A DNA stretch of 64,000 nucleotides from Bacteroidaceae bacterium (GCA_017617575.1 JAFZVY010000160.1:26726-90725), one strand, 5' to 3'. Positions 1-9,344 are shown, counted from the first letter of the stretch. The notes: generated by a model not told the origin, from the letters alone. Numbers and translations are program-made.

Positions 1-2
1 TT

Positions 3-101
3 GCAGCGTCAAACACGAACGAAGTGATTTCGGTTGTATTGGCAGTTAGTGGATTTTATTTATTAGGTTATTTTTTTAGAATAATTTTTTTGTTAGTATA
101 G
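3..101 (+). CDS. possible 3' end of an upstream gene
   Basis: A frame open from the window edge runs 32 codons to a TAG at 99-101. The predicted tail is strongly hydrophobic (VLAVSGFYLLGYFF and IIFLLV stretches), as in the last membrane helix of an integral membrane protein. A terminator-like hairpin follows about 130 bases later. The stretch is short and A/T-rich, so chance openness is quite possible. I do not recognise a family. Confidence 0.2.
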   Translation, partial: AASNTNEVISVVLAVSGFYLLGYFFRIIFLLV

Positions 102-232
102 AGATAAATTAAGTTAGTATAATGGTGACTGAATCGTTAGTCGATTTAAGTTAATGAGATTTATTGATAGGTTAAGTTGGAAAAGATTTGTTTAGGATAA
201 TGTCGATTGGAGATTCACATCTCCATCCACAT

Positions 233-273
233 AAAAAAGGCTTGCTCTCAGAGATGACTGCAAGTCTTTTTTT
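233..273 (+). terminator. rho-independent-type terminator hairpin
   Basis: A stem of GGCTTGC with GCAAGTC (one G-U pair) is extended by an A-run on the left and a T-run of seven on the right, with a loop of about 14 bases. The A/T symmetry would let it act in both directions. It probably ends the transcript entering from the left edge. Confidence 0.6.
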
Positions 274-284
274 AGTTTTAAGCA

Positions 285-345
285 CAAAGACCTTCTCTCC
301 CCCATCCCCTCTCTCCCTCTATGGGTGACTAATGCAATACGTGAG
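285..345. repeat. solitary half of the C-rich dispersed element
   Basis: A pyrimidine-rich run followed by CCCTCTATGGGTGACTAATG matches the end module of the two large palindromic elements at 23171-23568 and 24966-25337. Here only one arm is present. The rest of the gap up to the GH97 gene holds two copies of GGTAGGACG (about 383 and 412) and an A/T-rich leader, with no coding signal. Confidence 0.55.
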
Positions 346-492
346 CATGCGGTAGGAAGGTTATAAGGTTATGCGGTTTTACGGTAGGACGTTTTAGTTT
401 TTTGGTAGGACGCTATTTTAAACCTCGTGGAGAACTAAAGGTCAAAACGAAGATTTAGTGCGAACGCGCATGACTCGACGTTTATTTTGACA

Positions 493-500
493 TTACTTTG
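493..500 (+). promoter_or_regulatory. candidate -7 element of the GH97 operon
   Basis: TTACTTTG matches seven of eight positions of the Bacteroidota -7 consensus TAnnTTTG. It would give a leader of about 80 bases before the GH97 start codon. No good -33 TTTG is seen at the expected spacing, so this is a moderate call. Confidence 0.4.
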
Positions 501-587
501 ATACTACGTTATTATTAACATATAAACTGCATCGAAGTTTGATACGGAATAGTAATCCGAAACGACTGTCGGTGAAACATTAATTCT

Positions 588-2381
588 ATGAACAAGTATT
601 TAATCTTTTCAATGCTGTTGCTGGGTGCAGCAAATGTATATGCCCAGAAGTCTCCTAATGGTATTATTAAGGTGGAGGCAAAGAACGAGGAAGGCCTGGT
701 GGTGAACTACTCAGGCAAGCCTTTGTATAAGGTAAACATCAACGTGAAGGGCAAGAAGCCTTTCAATACGCAGAAGTATAGCGAGGTGTATGACATGCGA
801 CTTGGAAAGCGAAGCCATTGTGAGAATGCTTGCAATGAGGCTAAGTACAAGATGACGGATGGCAAGACACTTGTCGTAAGAGCATATAATGACGGTGTGG
901 TATGGCGAACAATAGGTGGCGACATCAAGGATGTGACACTTGACATGAGTTCGGCTAAGAATAGCTGGTTGCAGAAGTGGACAGAGCCTTATGAGTTCTT
1001 CTATGACCTGAACGTCGAGGAGGCTGCTGGTAAGCGATGGGCTTACCCTTCACTTTTCGAGTACAACAACGACGTGTTCGTACTCATCACGGAGTCAGCT
1101 ATCGAGAAGTACAACAGTTCGTCTTGTCTCTATTCAGCTGACAGCAAGGGCGTGTTCCGCGTCGTACCTGACAATAACGAGGTTGAGTGCCAGCAATCTC
1201 CTTGGCACGTTAGTATCATAGGTAGCAAGAAGACTGTTGTGGAGTCAACTCTCGTGACTGACGTTGCACCTGCCAATCGTATTGGCGATGCGTCTTGGGT
1301 TAAACTGGGAGTCGCTTCATGGGTCTATTGGGCATACAATCACGGCTCAAATGATTTCAACATCATTAAGAAGTACGTGGACATGGCTAAGGAACTGCAT
1401 CTTCCTTACGTTCTCATTGATGCCGAATGGGATGAGATGAAGGACGGCAAGACGGTTGAGGATGCAATCCGATACGCTCGTGAGTGCAACGTTGACCCAA
1501 TTATCTGGTACAACTCGTCCGTAGGATGGATTGACGGTGCACCTGGTCCTAAGTTCCGCCTCAACAAGCCTGAAGATAGGGAGAAGGAGTTCGCTTGGTG
1601 CGAGAAGGTTGGTGTCAAGGGTGTGAAGATAGACTTCTTCTCAGGTGACAACCAGAAGAACATGCAGTACATGATTGAGTTGCTCGAAAGTGCTGCGAAG
1701 CATCACCTTACAGTTAACTTCCATGGTGCTACCCTACCACGCGGATGGCAGCGTACGTATCCTAACCTCGTGAGCACAGAAGGAGTTTACGGTGCGGAAT
1801 GGTACAACAACGTGCCTACGTTCACTACTAAGGCTGCACGCCACAACGCTACTCTTCCATTCACTCGCAACGTTGTCGGCTCAATGGACTACACTCCTTG
1901 CGCATTCACTGATTCACAGCATCCACACATAACTACTCACGCTCATGAGCTTGCACTCACTTGTCTCTTCGAGTCAGGTGTTCAGCACCTTGCTGACCGT
2001 CCTGAGAGTTTCCTCGCACAGCCACATCCTGTTAAGGATTACCTCGGAATGCTACCAACAGCATGGGATGAGACACGCTTCATCGACGGTTATCCTGGAG
2101 AGTATGTCGTAATGGCTCGCCGTAAGGGAGACAAGTGGTTCATAGCTGGTATTAACGGAACAGACAACGAGAAGGTAATCCCAACAGGCCTTGCATCCTT
2201 AAGTGGTGATAAGCACAACCTCTACCTCTTTGAAGATGGAGATAGCAAGGAGAATCCATGGAAGCTCCGTCTCTTTGCCGACTATAAGGACATTCCGTCT
2301 ACTATTACATGCAAGCCTCGCGGTGGTTTCGTACTTGTCGTGAACTTCCCTGAAAGTAGAATAAGCGGAGAATCCAAGTAA
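588..2381 (+). CDS. GH97 retaining alpha-galactosidase / beta-L-arabinopyranosidase-like enzyme
   Basis: This is a secreted glycoside hydrolase of family GH97. Residues 1-19 form a signal peptide ending at VYAQ. An N-terminal beta-sandwich spans about 25-235, then a TIM barrel from about 240 to 500, then a small C-terminal beta domain. The barrel carries GVKGVKIDFF with Asp349 at the position of the retaining nucleophile. Inverting SusB-type alpha-glucosidases have a catalytic glutamate arrangement instead. Nearby glutamates in TEGVYGAEW (398, 404) are acid/base candidates. Retaining GH97 members are known as alpha-galactosidases, and some act on beta-L-arabinopyranosides. Both sugars decorate cereal arabinoxylan side chains, which fits the GH43 genes downstream. 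Length (597 aa) is a little short of typical GH97. The exact substrate is inferred from context. Confidence 0.85.
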   Translation: MNKYLIFSMLLLGAANVYAQKSPNGIIKVEAKNEEGLVVNYSGKPLYKVNINVKGKKPFNTQKYSEVYDMRLGKRSHCENACNEAKYKMTDGKTLVVRAYNDGVVWRTIGGDIKDVTLDMSSAKNSWLQKWTEPYEFFYDLNVEEAAGKRWAYPSLFEYNNDVFVLITESAIEKYNSSSCLYSADSKGVFRVVPDNNEVECQQSPWHVSIIGSKKTVVESTLVTDVAPANRIGDASWVKLGVASWVYWAYNHGSNDFNIIKKYVDMAKELHLPYVLIDAEWDEMKDGKTVEDAIRYARECNVDPIIWYNSSVGWIDGAPGPKFRLNKPEDREKEFAWCEKVGVKGVKIDFFSGDNQKNMQYMIELLESAAKHHLTVNFHGATLPRGWQRTYPNLVSTEGVYGAEWYNNVPTFTTKAARHNATLPFTRNVVGSMDYTPCAFTDSQHPHITTHAHELALTCLFESGVQHLADRPESFLAQPHPVKDYLGMLPTAWDETRFIDGYPGEYVVMARRKGDKWFIAGINGTDNEKVIPTGLASLSGDKHNLYLFEDGDSKENPWKLRLFADYKDIPSTITCKPRGGFVLVVNFPESRISGESK

Positions 2382-2490
2382 CCGCAACCATCTATTATAT
2401 ATAGGTATAGAAAGCTATTATATAAAGGTAAAGGAACAATTACATATAAATACGAATAGCTATAATGATGGAACTCAATAAGTAGTAATT

Positions 2491-2555
2491 AGGCGATGGC
2501 TTTGTTTATTCCTTGACAACTCAGCTTGCCACAGGAATAAGCAAGGCCTTCACCT
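2491..2555 (+). other. long RNA hairpin in the GH97-GH43 intergenic region
   Basis: Arms of 22 bases (2491-2512 and 2534-2555) pair at 20 positions if G-U pairs are allowed, around a 21-base loop. No T-run follows, so it is not a classical terminator. It could stabilise or process the mRNA between the first two genes of the operon. The remainder of this 240-base gap is A/T-rich and without a gene. Confidence 0.5.
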
Positions 2556-2622
2556 TATATAATATATAGGCGTTCCGTTGCATAGCCACTTAACACATAA
2601 TATTAACTAACACGCAAGTGAT

Positions 2623-4170
2623 ATGAAAAACTCTTTACTTTTTCTGTTTTTGACAATGATTGCGCATAGTACCTTTGCGCAAAACCCGATAGTGTCCCAC
2701 TGCTATACGGCTGACCCTGCACCGGTTGTGTTCCCAGGTAACGACAGCCTCTACGTCTATTGCGACGAGGACATGAACGTAGCTGGAGTCAATGACTTCT
2801 ACTATATGGAACGCTACCGTGTCTTCTCTACCGTTGACATGGTAAACTGGACTGACCACGGCAACGCTATGCCCAGAACAACGTTCAAGTGGGGGCGCGA
2901 AGGAACGTGCTGGGCAAGTCAGTGCACAAAGAAAGGCGACTATTACTATTGGTACATCTGCCTTAGCAAGCCAAACGACTGGCGACACTACATAGGCGTT
3001 GGTCGCAGCGACAAACCGTCTGGTCCTTTCACTGACCCAATAAACAAGCCTATGTTCGACACAGGCGAAGGAGGCGATATCGACCCTACCGTGTTCATAG
3101 ATGATGACGGCAAGGCTTACCTGTACTGGGGCAACAACAAGCTCCGCTACTCAGTGCTCTCTACCCGAATGACAAACGGAACGACTCCTAAGACCATCGC
3201 CCTCACAAAGAATGCTTTCGGAGGCGTGAAGGCAACTAACCCGGCAGACGGAAAGGAGTACATCGACGGAGTGGATTGCTACGAGGAAGGTCCTTGGCTC
3301 GACAAGCGTGGCGACAACTACTACCTTATCTATGCTGCCGGTGGTGTGCCTGAACACATCTCCTACTCAATGAGCAAGTCGCCTACAGGCCCTTGGGAAT
3401 ACAAGGGAGTCGTAATGTCACAGGACAACAACACCGGCTCATTTACCAACCACAGCGGTATTGTCCACTACAAGGACAAGGACTACTTCTTTTACCATAC
3501 AGCATGGGCACCAGGAGGTGGTGGCTTCAACCGAAGCATGGCAGTGGACGAGTTGACGTTCAACGAGGATGGTACTATCAAGCCAGTCAAGGCTACGCGC
3601 ACTGGCGTTGCACCTCTCTGCACTCTCAACCCTTACATCCGTCAACAGGCTGAGACCATCAACAAGGCGGAAGGCGTGTCAGTCGTTGGTAACGAGAAGA
3701 CTGGAGTGTATGTTACGAACATACACAAGGAAGACTACATAAAGGTGCGCAACGTAGATTTCGGCGAGGAAGGAGCCAATAGCATGACGGCTCGTGTTGC
3801 TACTGGAATGAACAAGTCTGTTGCACTTGCCGTTCGCATCGGTTCAAAGACTGCCACACCTATTGGCCGTGTCACGTTCTCATCAACAGGAGGTGAAGAG
3901 GTATGGAACGAGAAGGTCATAGAGTTCTCAAAGAAAGTTACTGGCGTGAAGGATGTCTATTTCACGTTTGCCGGAACTCCTACTGACGGCGTAAGCACTC
4001 TCTTCAACTTCGACTGGTGGAAGTTCAATACCGAAGCCGAGACTGCAGTACGTTCCGTTGAGCTTACTGCCACTGAGAAGGACGGCGCCATCTACGACCT
4101 CACAGGCCGCAAGGTCAGTGTCCCATCCAAGGGCATATATATAAGAGGTGGAAAGAAAGTGAAACTATAA
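2623..4170 (+). CDS. GH43 arabinofuranosidase/xylosidase with C-terminal CBM6-like domain
   Basis: The protein is a secreted five-bladed propeller hydrolase acting on xylan side chains. Residues 1-19 are a signal peptide. The GH43 domain (about 20-335) has all three acidic residues: Asp31 in YTADPAP (general base), Asp154 in GDIDPTVFIDDDG (pKa modulator) and Glu222 in YEEGPW (general acid). A CBM6-like module starts near residue 341 at RQQAET and ends around 475 with FNFDWW. The last 25 residues (YDLTGRKV, KGIYI, GGKKV motifs) form a tail common on secreted Prevotella proteins, resembling a type IX secretion sorting signal. The next gene, 39 bases downstream, has the same GH43-CBM6 plan, suggesting duplication. 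Arabinofuranosidase activity is more likely than xylosidase, but this is inference. Confidence 0.85.
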   Translation: MKNSLLFLFLTMIAHSTFAQNPIVSHCYTADPAPVVFPGNDSLYVYCDEDMNVAGVNDFYYMERYRVFSTVDMVNWTDHGNAMPRTTFKWGREGTCWASQCTKKGDYYYWYICLSKPNDWRHYIGVGRSDKPSGPFTDPINKPMFDTGEGGDIDPTVFIDDDGKAYLYWGNNKLRYSVLSTRMTNGTTPKTIALTKNAFGGVKATNPADGKEYIDGVDCYEEGPWLDKRGDNYYLIYAAGGVPEHISYSMSKSPTGPWEYKGVVMSQDNNTGSFTNHSGIVHYKDKDYFFYHTAWAPGGGGFNRSMAVDELTFNEDGTIKPVKATRTGVAPLCTLNPYIRQQAETINKAEGVSVVGNEKTGVYVTNIHKEDYIKVRNVDFGEEGANSMTARVATGMNKSVALAVRIGSKTATPIGRVTFSSTGGEEVWNEKVIEFSKKVTGVKDVYFTFAGTPTDGVSTLFNFDWWKFNTEAETAVRSVELTATEKDGAIYDLTGRKVSVPSKGIYIRGGKKVKL

Positions 4171-4209
4171 ACCAAGCTAATAAACACTTACAACTAATCA
4201 AGACTTAAT

Positions 4210-6411
4210 ATGAAGCACTTACTTAACCTGGCACTGGCAATGAGCATGTTCTCAGTTGCCAACGCACAGAAGCTGAACCTGCCAATCATTCAGACGAAGT
4301 ACACAGCAGACCCTGCGCCTTACGTTCACGGTGACACGGTCTATCTCTACACAACGCATGACGAAGAAGGTGCAGGCGGATTCCTCATGAAGGACTGGCT
4401 GCTCTACACCTCTACTGACATGGTGAACTGGGAAGACCACGGAGCGGTTGCATCCCTAAGGGACTTCAAGTGGTACAAAGGCAACAACGGAGCGTGGGCA
4501 GAACAGGTCATTGAACGCAACGGCAAGTGGTACATGTACTGTCCTATACACGGCAACGGCATAGGAGTGCTTGTTGCCGACTCTCCTTTCGGACCGTTCC
4601 GTGACCCACTCGGTAAGCCTCTCGTGTGGCAGAAGGACCACTGGTACGACATCGACCCTACTGTCTGGATTGACGACGACGGACAGGCTTATATGTACTG
4701 GGGCAATCCAAACCTTTACATGGTCAAGTTGAACGAGGACATGATTTCCTACTCAGGAGACATCGTGGAGCATCCTAAGATTAAGGACTACCAGGAAGGA
4801 CCTTGGTTCTGGAGCAGAGTTAATGCCAAGGGTCAGAAGAAGTACTACATGGCTTTCGCTTCCACTTGTTGTCCAGAGGGTATCGGATACGCCATGAGCG
4901 ACAAGGCTACTGGTCCTTGGGAGTACAAGGGACACATCATGGACCACACTCCTCAGACACGAGGCAACCACCCTGGTATTATTGACTTCAAGGGTAAGTC
5001 ATACTGCTTCGGACTCAACTACGACATCTATCGCTTCGAGACATCAGCACACGCCGAGCAGCGTAGCGTATCGGCTGCTGAGATGACATACAACGAGGAC
5101 GGAACCATTCAGGAACTACCTTACTTCCTCCACTGCAAGTTGGAACAGGTTGGTTCGTTCAATCCTTACCGCCGCGTCGAAGCCGAGACAATGGCTTGGG
5201 GCTATGGTCTCCGCACGACTCGTGAGAACCCATCAGGCCCTTGGAACCCTACTCTCTTCGTGACTGACATCGACGACGGAGAGTTCATCAAGGTACGCGG
5301 AGTGGATTTCGGCAACAATAGCGAGCGCATCAAGTTCACAGCTTCTTGCTCAACGCTCCTTGAGGGCGGCGAGATTGAGGTGCGCATTGACGACGTGGAC
5401 GGCAGACTGCTCGGAACAGTTGTGGTAAGCAATACCAAGTTCAAGTATCAGGAATTCTCAGTGGCTCTCGCTCCAGTTCGCGGCAAGCACGACCTCTACT
5501 TCGTGTTCAAGGGCACACGACTACAGAAGAAGAACCTCTTCAACTTCGACTGGTGGCAGATGTCACTACTCAAGAAGGGCGAGGCAACTGTGTCACGCAT
5601 CGTTGAGGAAGGCGGAACGGGCAAGTACAAAGCTGTGATGCAGGCGTTCGACGGTTTCGAGGCACACACTGTATTCATGCCACAGGACCTCAGCAAGTTC
5701 AGCAAGAAGAACCCACTCCCAGTACTCGTGTGGGGCAACGGTGCGTGCACCAACTCACCATGGGAGCACTATAAGTTCCTCAATGAGATAGCTTCTCACG
5801 GCTACCTCGTCATAGCTACTGGCTACATACCTCTCAACGACAAGCCATATCGTGGCGATATGTCAACCACACAGCAGCAGGTTGAGTCAATGGACTGGGC
5901 GATAGCTCAGAACGAGGACAAGGACAGTCCTCTCTTTGGCAAGGTCAATACTAAGGCTATCTGTGCTTCCGGCATGTCATGCGGTGGTCTCCAAACTCTC
6001 TACAACTGCGCTGACCCACGCATCACTGCATTGATGATATGTAACAGCGGACTCTTCGACAATAGTGGAAACCCAATGCCTGGTATGCCTATGCCTGCCA
6101 AGACAAAGCTTGAGGAGATACACTGCCCTATATTCTACATGCTTGGCGGTGAGACCGACATAGCGTATGGCAATGGTATGGACGACTTCAAGCGCATCAA
6201 GCACGTACCTGCAGTGGTCGCCAACTACCCAGTGGGTCACGGCGGTACTTACGGCGACCCTCACGGTGGAGAGTTCAGTATCCCAGCCGTTGCTTGGCTC
6301 GACTGGCAACTCAAAGGTGACAAGGAGGCTGCCAAGATGTTCATCGGTAAGAAGAACGGACTTAGCAAGCGCAAGGGCTGGACAGTTGAGAGCAACAGTC
6401 TCTTAAAGTAA
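4210..6411 (+). CDS. three-domain GH43 - CBM6-like - esterase fusion
   Basis: A 733-residue secreted protein with three modules. After a signal peptide (1-19, VANAQ), a GH43 propeller carries Asp34 (YTADPAP), Asp149 (YDIDPT) and Glu196 (YQEGPW). A CBM6-like domain spans about 320-455, starting at RVEAETMAW and ending FNFDWW. From about 465 a separate alpha/beta-hydrolase begins: nucleophile elbow GMSCGG with Ser590, a likely acid at Asp650 (GGETD) and a histidine at 677 (GHGG). The hydrolase resembles dienelactone-hydrolase/PETase-like esterases. One polypeptide could thus remove an arabinose or xylose and an adjacent ester group. It closely follows the GH43-CBM6 gene and shares its fold order. 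It lacks the C-terminal sorting tail seen there. Confidence 0.85.
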   Translation: MKHLLNLALAMSMFSVANAQKLNLPIIQTKYTADPAPYVHGDTVYLYTTHDEEGAGGFLMKDWLLYTSTDMVNWEDHGAVASLRDFKWYKGNNGAWAEQVIERNGKWYMYCPIHGNGIGVLVADSPFGPFRDPLGKPLVWQKDHWYDIDPTVWIDDDGQAYMYWGNPNLYMVKLNEDMISYSGDIVEHPKIKDYQEGPWFWSRVNAKGQKKYYMAFASTCCPEGIGYAMSDKATGPWEYKGHIMDHTPQTRGNHPGIIDFKGKSYCFGLNYDIYRFETSAHAEQRSVSAAEMTYNEDGTIQELPYFLHCKLEQVGSFNPYRRVEAETMAWGYGLRTTRENPSGPWNPTLFVTDIDDGEFIKVRGVDFGNNSERIKFTASCSTLLEGGEIEVRIDDVDGRLLGTVVVSNTKFKYQEFSVALAPVRGKHDLYFVFKGTRLQKKNLFNFDWWQMSLLKKGEATVSRIVEEGGTGKYKAVMQAFDGFEAHTVFMPQDLSKFSKKNPLPVLVWGNGACTNSPWEHYKFLNEIASHGYLVIATGYIPLNDKPYRGDMSTTQQQVESMDWAIAQNEDKDSPLFGKVNTKAICASGMSCGGLQTLYNCADPRITALMICNSGLFDNSGNPMPGMPMPAKTKLEEIHCPIFYMLGGETDIAYGNGMDDFKRIKHVPAVVANYPVGHGGTYGDPHGGEFSIPAVAWLDWQLKGDKEAAKMFIGKKNGLSKRKGWTVESNSLLK

Positions 6412-6413
6412 AG

Positions 6414-6563
6414 GCCCCCTCCCCTCCCTCCCCCAAGGTGGAGGGTGACTATTGCAAGGTGAGTGGAGTCACAATATGAAAACATAGGGATTCAAAATGA
6501 ATGTTTTCTTTTGTTTCCCTATGTTTTACTTTGTTTTTCCAACTGGCGCATTGGGCGCATAAT
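6414..6563. repeat. short copy of the palindromic C-rich / GAAAAC / GGCGC element
   Basis: The modules appear in the same order as in the large elements further right: a C-rich run with GAGGGTGACTA, then GAAAACATAGG with an opposing GTTTTCTTTTGTTTCCCTATG, then ACTGGCGCATTGGGCGCATAA. The last module (6533-6563) has an inverted partner at 9140-9169, so the two copies bracket the GH31 gene. An ATG at 6501 falls inside this repeat and extends the GH31 frame artificially. Confidence 0.65.
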
Positions 6564-6587
6564 AATACACAAAAAACATTAATCATC

Positions 6588-9125
6588 GTGAAAAAGCTAC
6601 TCGTATTATCACTTATCGTTTCATGCTTTGCTACTATGGGAGCAAAGGCTGAATCGTTATCAACCACACAAGAACCTAATACAAACGGAGCGATAAAGGT
6701 ACAGTTCATCACTCCCGACATAGTAAGGGTCACGTTTGGTTCGCAGTTGCAGAAGTATTCTTTGCCAACTGGTGGCAGAAGTATTCCGAAGTCTAACATT
6801 GGTAAAGGAAAAGCACTCTTCAGCACTATTGGCTCATTTGACATAAACTCGCTTAATAATTTCTTGAGTTTCGACCATGACAACAATACTGATGTGGTCA
6901 TCAATGGATTACTAAATGAATTCAAAGTAGAATCACATAAAGACACTAAGTCTGATAAGAGTGTTTATACAAGTGAAAGTCTCATCGTTGAGTTAGACCA
7001 TAAGACTGGCGCTCTTACCTTCATCGACCGTAAGACGGGACGCACCCTCCTTGCGGAGCGCAGTACCAAACCGCATGAGGCAGAGACTGTTGTGCAGGAG
7101 CGCATCATATACGACGAGAAGTCGGCACACATGGTAGAGACAGCCAACGGCAAGGTGACCGTCAAGGACATCATCCGTAGGGACACCATCGGTACAAGCA
7201 CTAAGTACCGCGTCCACTTCCAGTGGCACGATGACGAGGCTCTCTACGGACTCGGCTCCCACATGGAAGACTACATGAACCTAAGAGGCAAGACCATGTA
7301 CCTCACACAGCATAATCTCAAGGCGATGATTCCGGTACTGAACTCCACCCGAGGTTACGGTTTGCTCTTCGATGCAGGATGTGCTATGAAGATGCAGGAC
7401 GACTACGTGGAGATGGAAGCTGCCAAAGTACTCGACTACTACTTCATCAAGGGAGAGACGCTCGACCGAGTAATAGCGGGCTACCGTCACCTCACGGGGC
7501 AGTGTCCAATGATGCCTCGCTATATGTTCGGCTACACACAATCTAAGGAGCGTTACACCTCACAGGACGAGATACTCCGCACCTTAGGTGAGTACCGACG
7601 TCGCCATGTACCAATAGATATGATAGTGCAGGACTGGAACTACTGGCCACAGGGATGGGGCTACATGAAGATGGACAGTACACACTACCCTGACCCTCGT
7701 GCACTCGCCGACTCCGTTCATGCACTCAACGCCAAGCTCATGGTCAGTATCTGGCCTAACCCACAGTATTGTCCACAGGCAGACGACTTCAAGCAGCGCG
7801 GCTACATGCTCGAGCACTCCGTCTATGATGCCTTCAGTGCTGACGCGCGCCGCCACTACTGGTCATACGCCATGCACGAGTTCTTTGAGAAGGGCTTCGA
7901 CGCATGGTGGTGCGACTGCTCCGAGCCACTGGACGGTGACTGGACGTGGGGTCTCGGACAGTATGGTTGGGAGTGCCACGAGGAACGATGGAACCGTAAC
8001 AAGGACATCCTCTCTGATGCTCTCGGTGCAGAGCGAAGCAGTCTATACTCACTCTACCATGCAATGGGAATATATGAGAACCAGCGACAGGTCACTGACC
8101 CAGTTCTCAGTAGCAAGCGCGTACTCAACCTAACTCGCTCCAGCTACGCAGGACAGCAGCGATATGCCACAATAACATGGAACGGCGACACCCACGCTTC
8201 GTGGGAATCCTTCCGCCAGCAAATACCAGCCGGACTCAACTTCATGTCCACAGGTTGCCCATACTGGACTGTCGATGTGGGTTCCTTCTTTACTCGCACC
8301 GACCCACGTTGGTTCTACAAAGGCGAGTTCCCTAAAGGCGCGAGTGACCCAGCTTACCGTGAGTACTACACCCGCATGCTACAATGGGGCACGTTCCTTC
8401 CTATGCTACGCAGTCACGGCTCAGACACTCCTCGCGAGATATGGAACTATGGCGAACCTGGGACACCTTACTACGATGCGATACTCCGCATGATAACTCT
8501 CCGCTACGAGCTTATCCCATACTCCTACAGCATGGCAGGATGGACCACACAGCATGACTACACAATGGCACGTATGCTCGCCTTCGACTTTGCCGACGAC
8601 CCAAAGGTACTTGACATCAAGGACGAGTACATGTACGGACCTGCATTCCTCGTCAGTCCTGTGACAGAGCCATCAGTAACTACCAAGCGCATCTACCTCC
8701 CTAAGGGTGCCGACTGGATTGACTACTGGACGGGCGAACGCCACGCAGGTGGACAGACAGTGGAGTCGCACTTCACCATCAGTGAACTTCCCCTCTACGT
8801 CCGTGCCGGCAGCATAGTTCCTACTGCCCCTGCCACGGAGTACTCCGCTGCACAGCTTGACAAGGACATGACTCTCAACATCTACACTGGTCACGATGCC
8901 TCCTTCCTACTATACGAGGACGAGGGTGACGGTTATGCCTACGAGCAAGGTGCATTCACCGAGATACCGCTCACGTGGGACGAAGCGACTCGCACCTTCA
9001 CTATCGGCACACGCAAAGGCGAGTACCAAGGTATGCAAGCTAAGCGCACATTCCTTGTTCGTGTAAATGGTAAAAAAGCAATCCCAATCAGCTACGAAGG
9101 AAAGCGCGTCTCTATTACGCTGTAA
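6588..9125 (+). CDS. GH31 alpha-xylosidase / alpha-glucosidase family enzyme
   Basis: This is a secreted family GH31 alpha-glycosidase of 845 residues from the chosen start. I choose the GTG at 6588 because it opens a clean signal peptide (KKLLVLSLIVSCF, cleavage near AKAES). The upstream ATG at 6501 lies in repeat DNA and would put 29 extra residues in front. An N-terminal beta-sandwich is followed by the barrel with nucleophile motif WWCDCSEP (Asp443) and the acid/base motif TWNGD (Asp534). C-terminal beta domains follow. GH31 members of xylan loci often remove alpha-linked xylose, glucose or galactose caps; specificity cannot be read from the sequence. It is last in the plus-strand run and faces the TlpA-like gene tail to tail. 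Confidence 0.85.
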   Translation: MKKLLVLSLIVSCFATMGAKAESLSTTQEPNTNGAIKVQFITPDIVRVTFGSQLQKYSLPTGGRSIPKSNIGKGKALFSTIGSFDINSLNNFLSFDHDNNTDVVINGLLNEFKVESHKDTKSDKSVYTSESLIVELDHKTGALTFIDRKTGRTLLAERSTKPHEAETVVQERIIYDEKSAHMVETANGKVTVKDIIRRDTIGTSTKYRVHFQWHDDEALYGLGSHMEDYMNLRGKTMYLTQHNLKAMIPVLNSTRGYGLLFDAGCAMKMQDDYVEMEAAKVLDYYFIKGETLDRVIAGYRHLTGQCPMMPRYMFGYTQSKERYTSQDEILRTLGEYRRRHVPIDMIVQDWNYWPQGWGYMKMDSTHYPDPRALADSVHALNAKLMVSIWPNPQYCPQADDFKQRGYMLEHSVYDAFSADARRHYWSYAMHEFFEKGFDAWWCDCSEPLDGDWTWGLGQYGWECHEERWNRNKDILSDALGAERSSLYSLYHAMGIYENQRQVTDPVLSSKRVLNLTRSSYAGQQRYATITWNGDTHASWESFRQQIPAGLNFMSTGCPYWTVDVGSFFTRTDPRWFYKGEFPKGASDPAYREYYTRMLQWGTFLPMLRSHGSDTPREIWNYGEPGTPYYDAILRMITLRYELIPYSYSMAGWTTQHDYTMARMLAFDFADDPKVLDIKDEYMYGPAFLVSPVTEPSVTTKRIYLPKGADWIDYWTGERHAGGQTVESHFTISELPLYVRAGSIVPTAPATEYSAAQLDKDMTLNIYTGHDASFLLYEDEGDGYAYEQGAFTEIPLTWDEATRTFTIGTRKGEYQGMQAKRTFLVRVNGKKAIPISYEGKRVSITL

Positions 9126-9139
9126 GTTTTCTCCCAGTT

Positions 9140-9169
9140 ATTATGCGCCCAAGGCGCCAGTAGGAAAAC
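9140..9169 (-). repeat. inverted partner of the GGCGC module
   Basis: Read on the minus strand this is CTACTGGCGCCTTGGGCGC with a GTTTTC lead and CATAAT tail. It matches 6533-6563 with two mismatches and one gap. Together the pair brackets the GH31 gene. Confidence 0.6.
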
Positions 9170-9212
9170 AAAGGATTTCTTTGGCAATCCAAAGAAAACG
9201 GTGACTGTAGGG

Positions 9213-9290
9213 TAAACACAGAAAAAACAAAGAGCACAGAGGAAAGAGAATTAAAAAATCTCTGAGTCCTCTGTGCTCTCTGTGTTTAAT
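9213..9290. terminator. AACACAGA / TCTGTGTT inverted repeat between convergent genes
   Basis: The left arm (AACACAGA, then AGAGCACAGAGGA) and right arm (TCCTCTGTGCTCTCTGTGTT) can form a long imperfect hairpin whose inner part is AGAGA with TCTCT. It lies between the converging GH31 and TlpA-like genes, so a two-way terminator role is plausible. The same family appears at 11697-11763, and inside the elements at 23171 and 24966. Confidence 0.5.
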
Positions 9291-9324
9291 AGAATCAGAA
9301 TGTGCGGGAGCTGATGTTAACAGA
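9265..9324. repeat. 60-bp perfect direct repeat, copy 1 (remnant of a GH43 3' end)
   Basis: All 60 bases equal those at 11741-11800. In the other copy, 30 of these bases encode the last residues and stop codon of a GH43 gene on the minus strand (NISSRTF, stop). Here the same codons (9295-9324) are orphaned beyond the stop of the TlpA-like gene. The copies bracket 2416 bases holding that gene and the 45-bp array. Confidence 0.9.
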
Positions 9325-9344
9325 TATAGCAAGTTCCCTATTGC

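Noticed and set aside
6501-6587. ATG at 6501 as start of the GH31 enzyme
   Set aside because: It lies in repeat DNA and would bury the signal peptide behind 29 residues; GTG at 6588 gives a normal secreted N-terminus.
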